A stretch of DNA of 64,000 bases from contig NZ_JAGETY010000002.1 of NCBI RefSeq assembly GCF_017571525.1, positions 1 to 64,000 of the forward strand. The letters are read 5' to 3'. Numbering within the stretch: position 1 is the stretch's first letter; each line of letters begins with the position of its first letter. Below the pieces are notes generated by a model, which made no database searches, was not told the origin of the DNA, and saw nothing but the letters and a program-made list of their open reading frames with translations. This DNA comes from Hymenobacter sp. BT559 (GTDB taxonomy: Bacteria; Bacteroidota; Bacteroidia; Cytophagales; Hymenobacteraceae). The position numbers were made by a program, and so were the translations under genes. Positions 8,335 to 16,657 of this stretch are shown piece by piece.

Positions 8335-8610
8335 ATGCGTCGCAACCTGTTTTTGTCTTTGCTTTTGATTATGGGCCTGGGCTTGGGCCTGAGCAGCTGT
8401 GCCCCCGGCGTGTATGCTGGCGTCAACTACGGCTCGCCCTATCCTTACGGCGGTGGCTACTATGGCCCACGCTACTATGCCCCGCGACCGGTTATTGTGG
8501 CGCCAGTTCGGCCCTATGGCTACGGCGGGGGTTGGCACGGCGACCGCGGCTGGCACGGCGGTGGTGGCCACGGCGGCTACGGTGGGGGCTATGGCCGCCG
8601 GGGCCGCTAG
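8335..8610 (+). CDS. Gly/Tyr-rich small lipoprotein
   Basis: A 91-residue lipoprotein. A signal peptide with lipobox L-S-S-C puts the lipidated Cys at residue 22. The mature part is low-complexity: Gly/Tyr/Pro-rich (P-Y-G-G-G-Y-Y-G-P-R-Y-Y-A-P-R) and then Gly/His/Trp-rich, ending in G-R-R-G-R. Such sequences are unstructured and often surface-associated; the His residues could bind metal. No function is known. It is the first of two neighbouring small exported proteins with similar composition. Confidence 0.75.
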   Translation: MRRNLFLSLLLIMGLGLGLSSCAPGVYAGVNYGSPYPYGGGYYGPRYYAPRPVIVAPVRPYGYGGGWHGDRGWHGGGGHGGYGGGYGRRGR

Positions 8611-8707
8611 CAGGCAGCCCGTTCTGTTAGCCCGCTCGTATACTTAACCTGGCTTTTTCCGTTTTTAATTCCTAACCTTTTCCCGGTGCTCTGGCACCAC
8701 GTTAGCC

Positions 8708-9004
8708 ATGCATCTTCGTCCTTTGTTTTTCGCCTTAGTACTAGCGCTGCTTGGCGCGGGCACGGCTTCGGCCCAGGTTGTCATCAGCGCTCAGGTGGGC
8801 CGGCCCTATTACGGCCGCGGCTATTATCCGCCCGTAGCGCCGGTGGTAGTGGCCCCCCCGCCCCCCGTCTACTACGCCCCGGCACCGCCCGTGTACTACG
8901 CGCCCCGGCCAATTTACTATGCGCCCCGCCCCGTATACTATGCTCCGCGCCCGTACTACGGCCGGGGTTGGGGCCGTGGCTACGGCTACGGCCGTCGCTG
9001 GTAG
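8708..9004 (+). CDS. Small exported protein with YYAPRP repeats
   Basis: A 98-residue protein with a cleavable signal peptide ending A-S-A-Q at about residue 23. The mature part is Pro/Tyr-rich with four copies of the motif P-x-Y-Y-A-P-R/A-P and a basic aromatic tail (G-R-G-W-G-R-G-Y-G-Y-G-R-R-W). It shares the Y-Y-A-P-R-P motif with the lipoprotein gene about 100 bp upstream, so the two are probably related and may be expressed together. Likely envelope or extracellular; no enzyme motif. Confidence 0.75.
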   Translation: MHLRPLFFALVLALLGAGTASAQVVISAQVGRPYYGRGYYPPVAPVVVAPPPPVYYAPAPPVYYAPRPIYYAPRPVYYAPRPYYGRGWGRGYGYGRRW

Positions 9005-9028
9005 CAGCTACTAACTTAGTTTAACTTG

Positions 9029-9063
9029 AAAGCCCCGGCACCTAGCGGCTGCCGGGGCTTTTT
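9029..9063 (+). terminator. Terminator of the small exported protein gene
   Basis: AAAGCCCCGGCA pairs with TGCCGGGGCTTTTT around a 9-nt loop, 24 bp past the stop, with a T-run on the plus strand. Confidence 0.85.
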
Positions 9064-9088
9064 CGTAGGCTGTTAGTAGCGGCGTGTC

Positions 9089-9733
9089 TTATAATATTTC
9101 GGAGCTATGGACGCGTATCCCACCGCCATCGTCGTCGGCGGCGCGCAGCATGGCCTGGGCCACTGTAGCAGCCGTTACGGGCCGGTACTTGCGCCAGCCG
9201 CCGCGCAGCAGCGGGCGTGCCAGGGCTAGTACCATCGCCCCAAGGCGCTCGCCCAGCCGGGGCTTGGCACGCTCACCGAGCAGCAGCGAGGGTCGGAAAA
9301 TATGAATAGCCCGGAAAGGCGTTTGGCGCACGGCGTCCTCCATCTCGCCTTTCACGCGGCTGTAGTAGAAACGCGAGTTGACATCGGCCCCTAGCGCCGA
9401 CACCACTAGAAACTGTGCTGCAAAATTGGCCGCAGTAAGGGCCGCCAGCCGCACTACGTACAGAAAATCAACTTTATAGAAGGCTTCTTGCGAGCCGGCC
9501 TGGCGGATAGTGGTACCGAGGCAGCAGTATACATCATCGGCAATAAGCCGCAGGCGCTCGTGCTCCAGCTGGTCGAGCTCCGTCACTACCTGCACTAGCT
9601 TGGGGTGCTCCATTGCTACGGGGTGGCGACCCACTACTATCACTTTAGCGTAGCGGTCGGAGGCTAATAACAGGGGTAATAATGCGCTACCAACGAGCCC
9701 GGTAGCACCAGCGAGTAAAGCGGTTTTTTTCAT
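9089..9733 (-). CDS. NAD(P)-binding short-chain-type reductase, TIP30-like
   Basis: A 214-residue atypical SDR-family protein. The N-terminal A-G-A-T-G-L-V-G-S motif (about 8-16) is the NAD(P) loop, and F-Y-Y-S-R-V-K-G-E-M-E supplies the Tyr-x3-Lys pair. The whole chain resembles HTATIP2/YbjT-like NAD(P)H-binding proteins. The substrate is unknown; relatives are often assigned as oxidoreductases without proof. It precedes proC by 80 bp in reverse order (proC lies upstream on the same strand), so the two could be co-transcribed. Confidence 0.8.
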   Translation of the reverse strand: MKKTALLAGATGLVGSALLPLLLASDRYAKVIVVGRHPVAMEHPKLVQVVTELDQLEHERLRLIADDVYCCLGTTIRQAGSQEAFYKVDFLYVVRLAALTAANFAAQFLVVSALGADVNSRFYYSRVKGEMEDAVRQTPFRAIHIFRPSLLLGERAKPRLGERLGAMVLALARPLLRGGWRKYRPVTAATVAQAMLRAADDDGGGIRVHSSEIL

Positions 9734-9813
9734 AGGTGAGGGCTACGAGCTGGCGAGCGGCTGCCGGCCTTGGCTTCTGCTTACGCAAGCATTGGGCGGG
9801 TGTTCAGCTTCGC

Positions 9814-10614
9814 TTATTTGCCTAACTCTTCGGCGCGGGCCCTAGCAGCTTCGGCACCGGCCATAAGGCCCTCACGCACAGCCCCGCCGCCAAATGCCTG
9901 CATGGCAGCCTCGGTGGTGCCACCCTTCGAGGCCACGCGGGCTATCCAGTCCTGGCAGCTAAGGCCGGCCTGACTATACAGCTCCACAGCGCCCCGGAAG
10001 GTCTGGCTCACCAGTAGCTCGGCCTCGGCGGGCGCAAAGCCCATTTGGGCGGCCGCCGCCATTAGGGCCTCCATGCAATAATACACGTAGGCTGGGCCGC
10101 TGCCCGAGATGGCCGTGCTGGCGTCGATGGCGCTTTCCTGCTCCACATACACCGTTTTGCCGGTGGTCGAGAGCAGGTTTTGCACCTGCACCAGCTCGGC
10201 GCGGGTCACCTCATCGGTGCTCGTGAAGGCCGTCATACCCATGCCAATCTGGGCCGGCAGGTTGGGCATGGCCCGAATGATTTTGGGTGTGCCCAGCGCT
10301 TCGCGCAGCGTGGCAATGCGCACGCCCGCCATAATGCTAAGTATGACCTGCTGCGGCTGCACTAGCCCCCGCAGGCGCTCAAAAAGCGCAGACGAGTCCT
10401 GCGGCTTCACGGCCAGAATGATAATGTCGGCGCCCGGCACGCAGTCTTCGGGGCGAGCCCATACGGTACCGATTTCGTGCGCAGCCAGTGTCGGCACGCG
10501 CTCGGCCGAGCGGGCTAGCAGGCGCAAGTCGAGGCGCGAGGTGACGTGGGCGCGCATAAAACTGCGGGCATACGTCAGGCCCATATTGCCGCCGCCAATG
10601 ATAAGAATTTTCAT
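9814..10614 (-). CDS. proC: Pyrroline-5-carboxylate reductase
   Basis: A 266-residue cytoplasmic enzyme that reduces 1-pyrroline-5-carboxylate to proline with NAD(P)H, the last step of proline synthesis. The N-terminal I-I-G-G-G-N-M-G is the dinucleotide loop, and the signature A-I-S-G-S-G-P-A-Y-V-Y-Y near residue 155 plus the K-G-G-T-T-E-A segment near 235 identify the dimerisation domain and active site of ProC. The ATG at 10614 is preferred because the Rossmann strand starts immediately after it; the alternative at 10632 adds six residues. Confidence 0.95.
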   Translation of the reverse strand: MKILIIGGGNMGLTYARSFMRAHVTSRLDLRLLARSAERVPTLAAHEIGTVWARPEDCVPGADIIILAVKPQDSSALFERLRGLVQPQQVILSIMAGVRIATLREALGTPKIIRAMPNLPAQIGMGMTAFTSTDEVTRAELVQVQNLLSTTGKTVYVEQESAIDASTAISGSGPAYVYYCMEALMAAAAQMGFAPAEAELLVSQTFRGAVELYSQAGLSCQDWIARVASKGGTTEAAMQAFGGGAVREGLMAGAEAARARAEELGK

Positions 10615-10761
10615 AAGAAGTAGCCTGCGCATCTTGCCGCCATGCTTAGCCGCGAGCGCCTTTCAACTCAAGCTTATTAGAAAACAACAGCTTACACACT
10701 ATGCAACTTAGATGCAAAACTCTCTTTGAACAAAATGCAACTTTGTTGCCAATTAGTAATT

Positions 10762-11901
10762 TCACACTTTCCAAACCCAATTGCGACGGCGCAGCCAGCT
10801 AAGCACGACCAGCCAGATGAGCAAACATACTACCGCCCCGGCCAGCGACGCATTGCGCGGGTCGCTAAAAAATGGTTTGATGCCCCACTCGTAGAGCCAT
10901 TGCTGCCCCCCCGCCGGCTTACCATCGGGGCCGGTGAGCCGCAGCAGCCCCAATGTGCGCGACAGGATAGCCGAGCCAAAAAACACAGCAATAGCATTAA
11001 CTCCGAAGGCCAGTACCGGCCCTAGCCCGCGCCGGTAGCCGCGCACATCGCAGAGCCAATAAAGCAGGGCTAGCAGCTCCAGCGCAAGCCCGCCCACGAA
11101 GAGCACGTAGGAGCTCGTCCAGAGCGCTTTGTTGATAGGAAACCAGTTGTTCCAGACCAAGCCAAGCACTACGGCTAGGCCACCGGCCAACGCTAGCCCT
11201 ACTGGCTTGCTCAGGCGCGACGGGCCCGGCCAGCGCAGCCATTGGCCGGCCAGCAGGCCTAGCAGGCCGGTGCCCAGGGCGGGCAACGTGCCGAGTAGGC
11301 CTTCGGGGTCCCAGGTACGGGACGTTTTCCAGAGGTGAGGCTCGGTGAGCACGGTGCGGTCGAGCCAGGCGCCGAGGTTGGTAGTGGGTTCTAGGTTGGC
11401 CGGGCCGAAGCCGGGCACGGGCACGAGCTGCATAAGCGCAGCGTAGCTAATCAAGAAGACTACCAAAAGGACAACCTGCGTGCGCCACCCGCTTATCAGA
11501 TAAATAAGGCTGCACCCAAAGTACACCAGGGCAATGCGTTGCAGTACCCCCATAATGCGCACTGTACTAAAATCGAAGTGCGGGTAGAGGGAGGTAAGCA
11601 CCCCTAGCCCAAATAAAATGGCCGCCCGCCGCGCCACCCGGCCCAGTACCGGCCCTAGCGGGGCGTGGTCGCGCTTGGCGCCGGCCAGGGCGTAGGCTAG
11701 GCTCACCCCTACTATGAACAGGAAAAACGGAAACACCAGGTCGGTGGGCGTGCAGCCGTTCCATTCGGCGTGCTCGAGGGGCGGGTAGATGTGGCCCCAG
11801 TCGCCGGGGTTGTTCACTATCGTCATCAGCATGACGGTGAGCCCCCGAAAAACATCGAGCGAAACCAGGCGGGTGGGAGCAGTAGAAGCGGCGGGGCGCA
11901 T
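10762..11901 (-). CDS. HGSNAT/NagX-like membrane acyltransferase (DUF5009)
   Basis: A 379-residue polytopic membrane protein with about ten helices. The opening R-L-V-S-L-D-V-F-R-G-L-T-V and the block E-W-N-G-C-T-P-T-D-L-V-F-P-F-F-L-F-I-V-G are typical of bacterial relatives of heparan-alpha-glucosaminide N-acetyltransferase. Members are thought to transfer an acyl group from cytoplasmic donors to sugars across the membrane; the bacterial substrate is unknown. The family fits glycan scavenging, and a GHL10 glycosidase gene lies next upstream on the same strand. A CACCTTTG -7-like element at 11927-11934 lies 25 bp before the ATG. Confidence 0.85.
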   Translation of the reverse strand: MRPAASTAPTRLVSLDVFRGLTVMLMTIVNNPGDWGHIYPPLEHAEWNGCTPTDLVFPFFLFIVGVSLAYALAGAKRDHAPLGPVLGRVARRAAILFGLGVLTSLYPHFDFSTVRIMGVLQRIALVYFGCSLIYLISGWRTQVVLLVVFLISYAALMQLVPVPGFGPANLEPTTNLGAWLDRTVLTEPHLWKTSRTWDPEGLLGTLPALGTGLLGLLAGQWLRWPGPSRLSKPVGLALAGGLAVVLGLVWNNWFPINKALWTSSYVLFVGGLALELLALLYWLCDVRGYRRGLGPVLAFGVNAIAVFFGSAILSRTLGLLRLTGPDGKPAGGQQWLYEWGIKPFFSDPRNASLAGAVVCLLIWLVVLSWLRRRNWVWKV

Positions 11902-11926
11902 TGCGAGAAATAGAAGGGTGTAAACG

Positions 11927-11968
11927 CAAAGGTGCCCGGCTGCTTCCGAAAAAACAACCGGGCACCTT
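11927..11968 (-). terminator. Terminator hairpin of the GHL10 gene overlapping the next promoter
   Basis: AAGGTGCCCGG (11929-11939) and CCGGGCACCTT (11958-11968) pair around an 18-nt loop. On the minus strand the distal arm merges into CACCTTTGCG (11927-11934), a likely -7 element for the acyltransferase gene. The same DNA thus may end one transcript and start the next. No clean T-run follows, so termination strength is uncertain. Confidence 0.5.
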
Positions 11969-11984
11969 TAGGAGGCAAGCTCAC

Positions 11985-13808
11985 CTACTTCAGCCCAAAG
12001 AGCCGCGCGAAGAAGCCGCGCCGTCGGGGCTTTTCCTTGACTTTCACTTTTGCAGGCGCTTCGCTTACGCTAGGGGCCGGGCGGGGCTCGGACCGCGGCG
12101 CGGTGGCCACTGGCGGCTGCGGCCGGGGCGCCGGGCGGGCGGCTACCGCCGGAGCCGGCGCATTGGCGGGCGGCGCAGCGGCCAGCACTTCTACCTCAAA
12201 CTTGCCTTCGGAGAAGATGCGCACCGGTACGCTCTCGTTGTGCAAACGGTCGACGGCGGTGAGGTAGTAGGCGTAGGCTACGCCCGGCAGGGCTGTGGTA
12301 TCGGCAAAGGTGCCGGGCTGGGCCAGCAGCGTAGGCCGCTGCACGGTGAGGATGCGGCGTGGGTCGTTGGGGCCCATCACCTGGCCGCGCTCGAAGCGGT
12401 AGAGCACGTAATAGGCGGCCAAGTCACCATCAGCAGCCGGCGTGGGGTCGGGCTGCCAGGTAAGGGTAGCCGTACTGCCCTTGCGCCGGAGCACCATTTC
12501 GCGCACCGGGCGCGGGGCAAGGCTGTCGAGCCAGGGCATCACGGGCACCAGGGCCGGGGCGCGGTAGGCATCCTCGCGCAGCGAATCGGTAGTGTGCAGA
12601 GGATTGTTGGCTACCGACTTAGCCGAGAAAAACACGCTTCCCTGCACGTCGGCGGGGTAATCGCGGTTGAGGCGCACCTGGCGGGGCAGCTCGCGTGGGT
12701 TGCGCCAGGCAGTGTCCGAGCGGGTGCTTTCGAGCATGCGGTAGGTGCCGTGCCCGATGTAGAGGTGGCGGTTGAAGTGGTTGCGCGTCCACCACTCCAA
12801 CAGCGTGGCGTAGGGCACGAGCCGAAACTTGGTGCTCCAGTAGAGCTGCGGCAGGATGTAATCGACCCAGCCTTCCTTGAGCCACAGGCGTGAGTCGGCG
12901 TAGAGGTTGGAGTAGCTGGGCTGGCCGGCGCGGGTGTCAGACCCTAGCGGGTCGGCGCTCTTATTCATCCACACGCCGAAGGGCGAGATGCCAAATTTCA
13001 CCCAGCGCTTGGCCGTACGAATGCTGTCGTGCAGGTCGTGGATAAGCGTGTTTACATTTTGGCGGCGCCAGTCGGCTAGCCCCAGGTTGTCAGGATTCTG
13101 GCTTTGAAAGGCCTGTTCATCATGAAACACCTGGCCCGGCTCGGGGTACGGGTAGAAGTAGTCGTCAAAATGCACGCCATCAATATCATAGCGCCGCACC
13201 ACGTCCATTATCACGCGCTTGATGTGGTTGCGCACATCGGGCAGGCCGGGGTTATAGAGGTACTGGCCCGCATACTTGATAAACCAGTCGGGGTGGCGCT
13301 TGTAGGGGTGCAGCGGGGCTAGCGACCGCGTCACGGTGTCCATGGTGGCCCGGTAGGGATTGAACCAGGCATGAAACTCCATATTGTGGCGGTGCGCCTC
13401 GGCGATGAGGAAGGGCAGCGGGTCGTCGCCCTCGCCGGGTGGCTTGCCCTGGCGGCCGGTTAGGTACTTGCTCCACGGCTCTAAATCAGACTTATAGAAC
13501 GCATCGGAGGCGGGCCTGATTTGCACAAACACGGCATTGAGGCCGGCGCGCTGGCCCGCATCGAGCAGGCGGCGGTAGTCGCGGCGGTAATGCTCGGGGG
13601 CCGCGCCGCGCTGGCTGGGCCAGTCGATATTGGCCACCGTGGCCACCCAGAAGCCGCGCAGCTCGCGCTTGGGCGGCGCGGGCCGCAGGTCCTCCTCACC
13701 GGCAATGGCCCCGAGGGTGGGTGGTACCTGCGCACGCACGGCAAGCGGCAGCAGGCAAAGGAGATAGCAAAAAACGCGGCGGGGGCAGGAAAACCAAAGA
13801 CTCAACAC
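11985..13808 (-). CDS. GHL10-family glycoside hydrolase, exported
   Basis: A 607-residue protein. After a signal peptide (cleaved after V-R-A at about residue 26) comes a GHL10 (DUF187) TIM-barrel: E-L-R-G-F-W-V-A-T-V-A-N-I-D-W-P near residue 50, F-H-A-W-F-N-P-Y-R-A near 160 and the acidic Y-D-I-D-G-V-H-F-D-D-Y-F-Y-P near 210. A fibronectin-III-like domain (about 430-530) follows, then a Pro/Ala-rich linker and a basic tail. Relatives act on peptidoglycan-like or surface glycans. No ATG is available, so GTG at 13808 is used; a TACTTTG -7-like element lies only about six bases upstream, so the message may be leaderless. Confidence 0.85.
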   Translation of the reverse strand: MLSLWFSCPRRVFCYLLCLLPLAVRAQVPPTLGAIAGEEDLRPAPPKRELRGFWVATVANIDWPSQRGAAPEHYRRDYRRLLDAGQRAGLNAVFVQIRPASDAFYKSDLEPWSKYLTGRQGKPPGEGDDPLPFLIAEAHRHNMEFHAWFNPYRATMDTVTRSLAPLHPYKRHPDWFIKYAGQYLYNPGLPDVRNHIKRVIMDVVRRYDIDGVHFDDYFYPYPEPGQVFHDEQAFQSQNPDNLGLADWRRQNVNTLIHDLHDSIRTAKRWVKFGISPFGVWMNKSADPLGSDTRAGQPSYSNLYADSRLWLKEGWVDYILPQLYWSTKFRLVPYATLLEWWTRNHFNRHLYIGHGTYRMLESTRSDTAWRNPRELPRQVRLNRDYPADVQGSVFFSAKSVANNPLHTTDSLREDAYRAPALVPVMPWLDSLAPRPVREMVLRRKGSTATLTWQPDPTPAADGDLAAYYVLYRFERGQVMGPNDPRRILTVQRPTLLAQPGTFADTTALPGVAYAYYLTAVDRLHNESVPVRIFSEGKFEVEVLAAAPPANAPAPAVAARPAPRPQPPVATAPRSEPRPAPSVSEAPAKVKVKEKPRRRGFFARLFGLK

Positions 13809-13859
13809 AGATACAAAGTACGGGCGCCCGGCGCGCTTGGCACGAGGCCAGCAGGCAAA

Positions 13860-13888
13860 AAGCCCGTTTTGCAGCGCAAAACGGGCTT
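13860..13888 (-). terminator. Terminator of the acidic protein gene 13911-14210
   Basis: A 13-bp perfect stem (AAGCCCGTTTTGC / GCAAAACGGGCTT) with a 3-nt loop, followed on the minus strand by TTTTT. Confidence 0.85.
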
Positions 13889-13910
13889 AAATTCGGGGCA
13901 GTGAGCTTAT

Positions 13911-14210
13911 TTATACGCGCTCTTGCGGAGCGTTGGTGGGGTTGCTGTCAGCGCGGTCGGGGCCAGCGTCGGTGGCCGACTGCTCGCCGCCTTCGAGGCC
14001 GTTGGTTTGCTCGGCGTCGCCGTAGTCGCCCCTGATGCCGGCGCCATCGCTGCTGGCCAGGTCTTGCTGGGTCACGGTTTCGGGGTTGCCGCTGGCATTG
14101 GGGTCCGGGTCGGCATCGGGGTTGGTGAGGGGGCCAGCCGTGCTAGGGGTCTTGCCTTCTTCAATCTCCGACGGGCGGCCGGAATCGGGGGCGGGGTTGG
14201 GAGTTACCAT
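13911..14210 (-). CDS. Disordered acidic small protein
   Basis: A 99-residue protein of very low complexity, rich in Asp, Glu, Asn, Pro, Gly and Thr and with almost no hydrophobic residues (D-A-D-P-D-P-N-A-S-G-N-P-E). It should be unstructured. No signal peptide or known motif. The next upstream gene on the same strand (14334-14645) has the same composition and shares N-P-D-A and G-G-x-G-type segments, so the two look like a related pair. Function unknown; stress-related or hydrophilin-like roles would fit the composition but are only a guess. Confidence 0.65.
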   Translation of the reverse strand: MVTPNPAPDSGRPSEIEEGKTPSTAGPLTNPDADPDPNASGNPETVTQQDLASSDGAGIRGDYGDAEQTNGLEGGEQSATDAGPDRADSNPTNAPQERV

Positions 14211-14333
14211 GTTTATTTACTGATTAATTGACTAATGGTCAGTGGTTAATGAATGGCGGTTTTTGTCTGCCCTGGCACACGTTCTAAACGCACCCAAACA
14301 GACCTTGCCCGTTAATCATTAACTAATTAACTA

Positions 14334-14645
14334 TTATAAATTTACCTGGCCGATGCTGCCGCCACTCACGCCCGTGCCGCTGCTTACGCCGGGGCCGCTG
14401 ATACCGCCATCGTTTTCTTCGTCGGTTTGGGCATTGCCGTCGGCGTCGGTTTCGAGCGCAGCGGCTTTCTTATCCTGAGCAGTGGCGCTGGGGCGGGCGT
14501 TGCCGCCGCTGCCCGAGTTGTCGTCGGCATTGCCGCCGTAGAGGGCATCGGGGTTGGTGGGGGCTTCCTGGCGGCCCAGCGGCTGGTAATCGTCCGACTG
14601 GACGGGCTGGGTAGCCTGGTCTTTTTCGGGGCGGGTGGTAGACAT
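14334..14645 (-). CDS. Disordered acidic small protein, partner of the previous gene
   Basis: A 103-residue hydrophilic, unstructured protein rich in Asp, Asn, Gly, Ala and Gln (for example N-P-D-A-L-Y-G-G-N-A-D-D-N-S-G-S-G-G-N-A). It ends in a Gly/Ser/Val stretch. The ATG at 14645 is chosen over an upstream in-frame start because the added residues are basic and unlike the rest. Similar in make-up to the gene at 13911-14210, with 120 bp of TTAA-rich DNA between them. No function can be named. Confidence 0.65.
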   Translation of the reverse strand: MSTTRPEKDQATQPVQSDDYQPLGRQEAPTNPDALYGGNADDNSGSGGNARPSATAQDKKAAALETDADGNAQTDEENDGGISGPGVSSGTGVSGGSIGQVNL

Positions 14646-14770
14646 GCGTGCGTGGAAAAGGGTATGCCTTGTGTACGCAGCCCGGCGCGGGTGGTTAATC
14701 TTGGGTATCTGAAGATTTATTCCCATCTTACCGTCTTCAAGCCCAACCAGCTGCTCTTCTGCCCCTAGCT

Positions 14771-15610
14771 ATGGCTACTGCTACCGATGTGCTGCGCGCT
14801 AAAACCGACGCTGAGCTCCAGTTTTTTGTCGATAACCCCGGCTACTACCACGCCGACCTTGTGGCGGCGGCCCGGCAAGAGCTGCGCCGCCGCGGGCTAG
14901 GCCCCACCCCGCCCTCCAGCGAGCCCGAGGCCGTGCTTGACTATACCGACGAGGCTGAGCCGGGCCCTAGCCGGCGGCCGCTGCTCATCGCGGCGGCGCT
15001 GCTGGGCTTTGTGGGAGCCGGCGGGGCCATGTTCTGGGCAAGCCGGCCGGCCGCACAACCCCTGGCCGCCAGTCAGCCGGGCCACCTCTCGCCCGACTCG
15101 CTGAAGCTCGAAAGCGTGGCAGCGCGGCCTATTCCGGCATTCGACGTGGACAAGATTGTGCAAGAGCAAGTAGCACGCGTTCCTGAAGCCGAAAAGCAGA
15201 AAGCGCAGGAACTACGCCAGTTTCGGGGGCTGTGCCGCCGCTTCTGGAACGCCGAAACCCAAACCGAATTTCTGACCTCTCAGGCTCACGCCGGGCAGGC
15301 GGGGCCTATGTTTGACGAGCAAACCTTGGTAGTGCGCCAAACCTGGCGCGACTGGAACAAGGCCGTAGTGTACAGCTATAAATTCGGGCCCAACATGAAG
15401 GACCAGCTTGAGCGTATGGCTAGCACTGCCAGCAGCCAGCAGCACATTCTGGCCAATTTTCCCGGCCTGCTGGATGGCCACAAATTCTTAACCGATAAGG
15501 AAATGGTTTCCCGCGAAGCCGACGTGCAAGACTGGCTCGCCGGCCTGCGCAAGGTGTCGCCCGTGACGGGCAAGCCCTACAAGGCCACTGTGCTGGAGAT
15601 AAAACTGTAG
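14771..15610 (+). CDS. Single-span membrane protein with shared N-terminal module
   Basis: A 279-residue protein I cannot assign to a family. Residues 1-45 (with T-D-A-E-L near the start and E-L-R-R-R-G-L-G-P at the end) match the N-terminus of the rhomboid protease encoded next door. A transmembrane helix lies at about 72-90, so the remainder (about 190 residues, including a helical E-K-Q-K-A-Q-E-L segment) should be periplasmic or extracytoplasmic. The two genes run in the same direction, 115 bp apart. The shared module suggests joint regulation or interaction with a common partner, but this is inference. Confidence 0.7.
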   Translation: MATATDVLRAKTDAELQFFVDNPGYYHADLVAAARQELRRRGLGPTPPSSEPEAVLDYTDEAEPGPSRRPLLIAAALLGFVGAGGAMFWASRPAAQPLAASQPGHLSPDSLKLESVAARPIPAFDVDKIVQEQVARVPEAEKQKAQELRQFRGLCRRFWNAETQTEFLTSQAHAGQAGPMFDEQTLVVRQTWRDWNKAVVYSYKFGPNMKDQLERMASTASSQQHILANFPGLLDGHKFLTDKEMVSREADVQDWLAGLRKVSPVTGKPYKATVLEIKL

Positions 15611-15725
15611 CGCGGATTTTCGGTCGGCTGGTGGCACCGCTTCCTATTCGCAGGCCGAACGGCCTGCGCTACCCTACCCGGCCGCACGAAACCCTAGCGC
15701 CCCGCCCGGTGGTTAAGCAAGCACC

Positions 15726-16565
15726 ATGGATGTTTCCACCCCCGAGGCGGCCGCCGCGCACTTTGCCCAGCGCCCCGATGCCGAGCTGCTTTACCTGGCC
15801 CGCCACGCCAGCCGCTACCCGCCCGCCGTGGGGGCCGCCGCTGTGGCCGAGCTGCAGCGCCGTGGCCTGGTGCCCGAGGCACCGCTAGCCCCACCGCCCA
15901 CGCCCGAGGCCCCCGCCGAACCCGACGAAACCTGGGCCCAAGTGCTGCTGCCGGTGCTGCGCGGCCTGTTTTGGCCCACGCGGCAGTGCTGGGCCGTGCC
16001 CGTGCTCATCGACCTCAACCTGCTGGTGTGGCTGGCCATGACCTGGAGCGGTGTGTCGGCCACGGCGCCCACCGGCCACGAGTTGGCCCGCTGGGGCTCC
16101 AACGTAACGGGCCTCACGTGGCCGGGCCAGCCCTGGCGGCTGGTCACGAGCCTGTTTGTGCACGGTGGCGTGGCGCATCTGCTCCTCAACATGGCCAGCC
16201 TCTGGCTGCTGGGTGTGCTGCTCGAAGCCCGCACCGGCGGCGCGCGCCTGCTGGCGGCCTACCTGGCCAGCGGGGTGGCCGCCTCGGCGGCCACGCTGTG
16301 GTACCATAGCGGCGGCATCAACTCGACGGGGGCTAGCGGAGCTATTTTCGGGCTGTATGGCCTACTATTAATGTTGCTGCTCAGCAAAAAGATAGTGCTC
16401 GACAAATGGGACCGGCGCGGTATGCTGGGCCTGGTTTTATACCTGGTGCTCAGCAATCTAGTTTCGGGGCTCACCGGCAATATCGATAACATTGCCCACC
16501 TGGGCGGGTTGCTGATGGGGCTGCTGGTGGCGGTGCCCATTCAATTATCCATGCAACGGAGCTAG
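15726..16565 (+). CDS. Rhomboid family intramembrane serine protease
   Basis: A 279-residue protein with an N-terminal soluble segment of about 75 residues and a six-helix rhomboid core. The catalytic serine lies in G-A-S-G-A-I-F-G (about residue 202), the conserved L-F-V-H-G-G-V-A-H-L-L-L-N-M supplies the loop-helix histidines and Asn, and the catalytic His is in N-I-A-H-L-G-G near the C-terminus. It cuts transmembrane helices of unknown target proteins. Its first 45 residues (D-A-E-L-L-Y and E-L-Q-R-R-G-L-V-P) resemble those of the upstream protein. The ORF ends in TAG within CTAGC. Confidence 0.92.
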   Translation: MDVSTPEAAAAHFAQRPDAELLYLARHASRYPPAVGAAAVAELQRRGLVPEAPLAPPPTPEAPAEPDETWAQVLLPVLRGLFWPTRQCWAVPVLIDLNLLVWLAMTWSGVSATAPTGHELARWGSNVTGLTWPGQPWRLVTSLFVHGGVAHLLLNMASLWLLGVLLEARTGGARLLAAYLASGVAASAATLWYHSGGINSTGASGAIFGLYGLLLMLLLSKKIVLDKWDRRGMLGLVLYLVLSNLVSGLTGNIDNIAHLGGLLMGLLVAVPIQLSMQRS

Positions 16566-16657
16566 CGCCGGATTGTCACTTTTGCGTTTTTTCCGTTTAG
16601 AGTCAACCTGCCCGCCCAGGCTGAGTCTTCGTTCATTGCCCACTGCATCCTGACTTT

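Noticed and set aside
11901..12893. Plus-strand open frame of 330 codons opposite the GHL10 gene
   Set aside because: It is antisense to a well-conserved glycosidase; its product is His/Gly/Val/Arg-rich with no recognisable motif.
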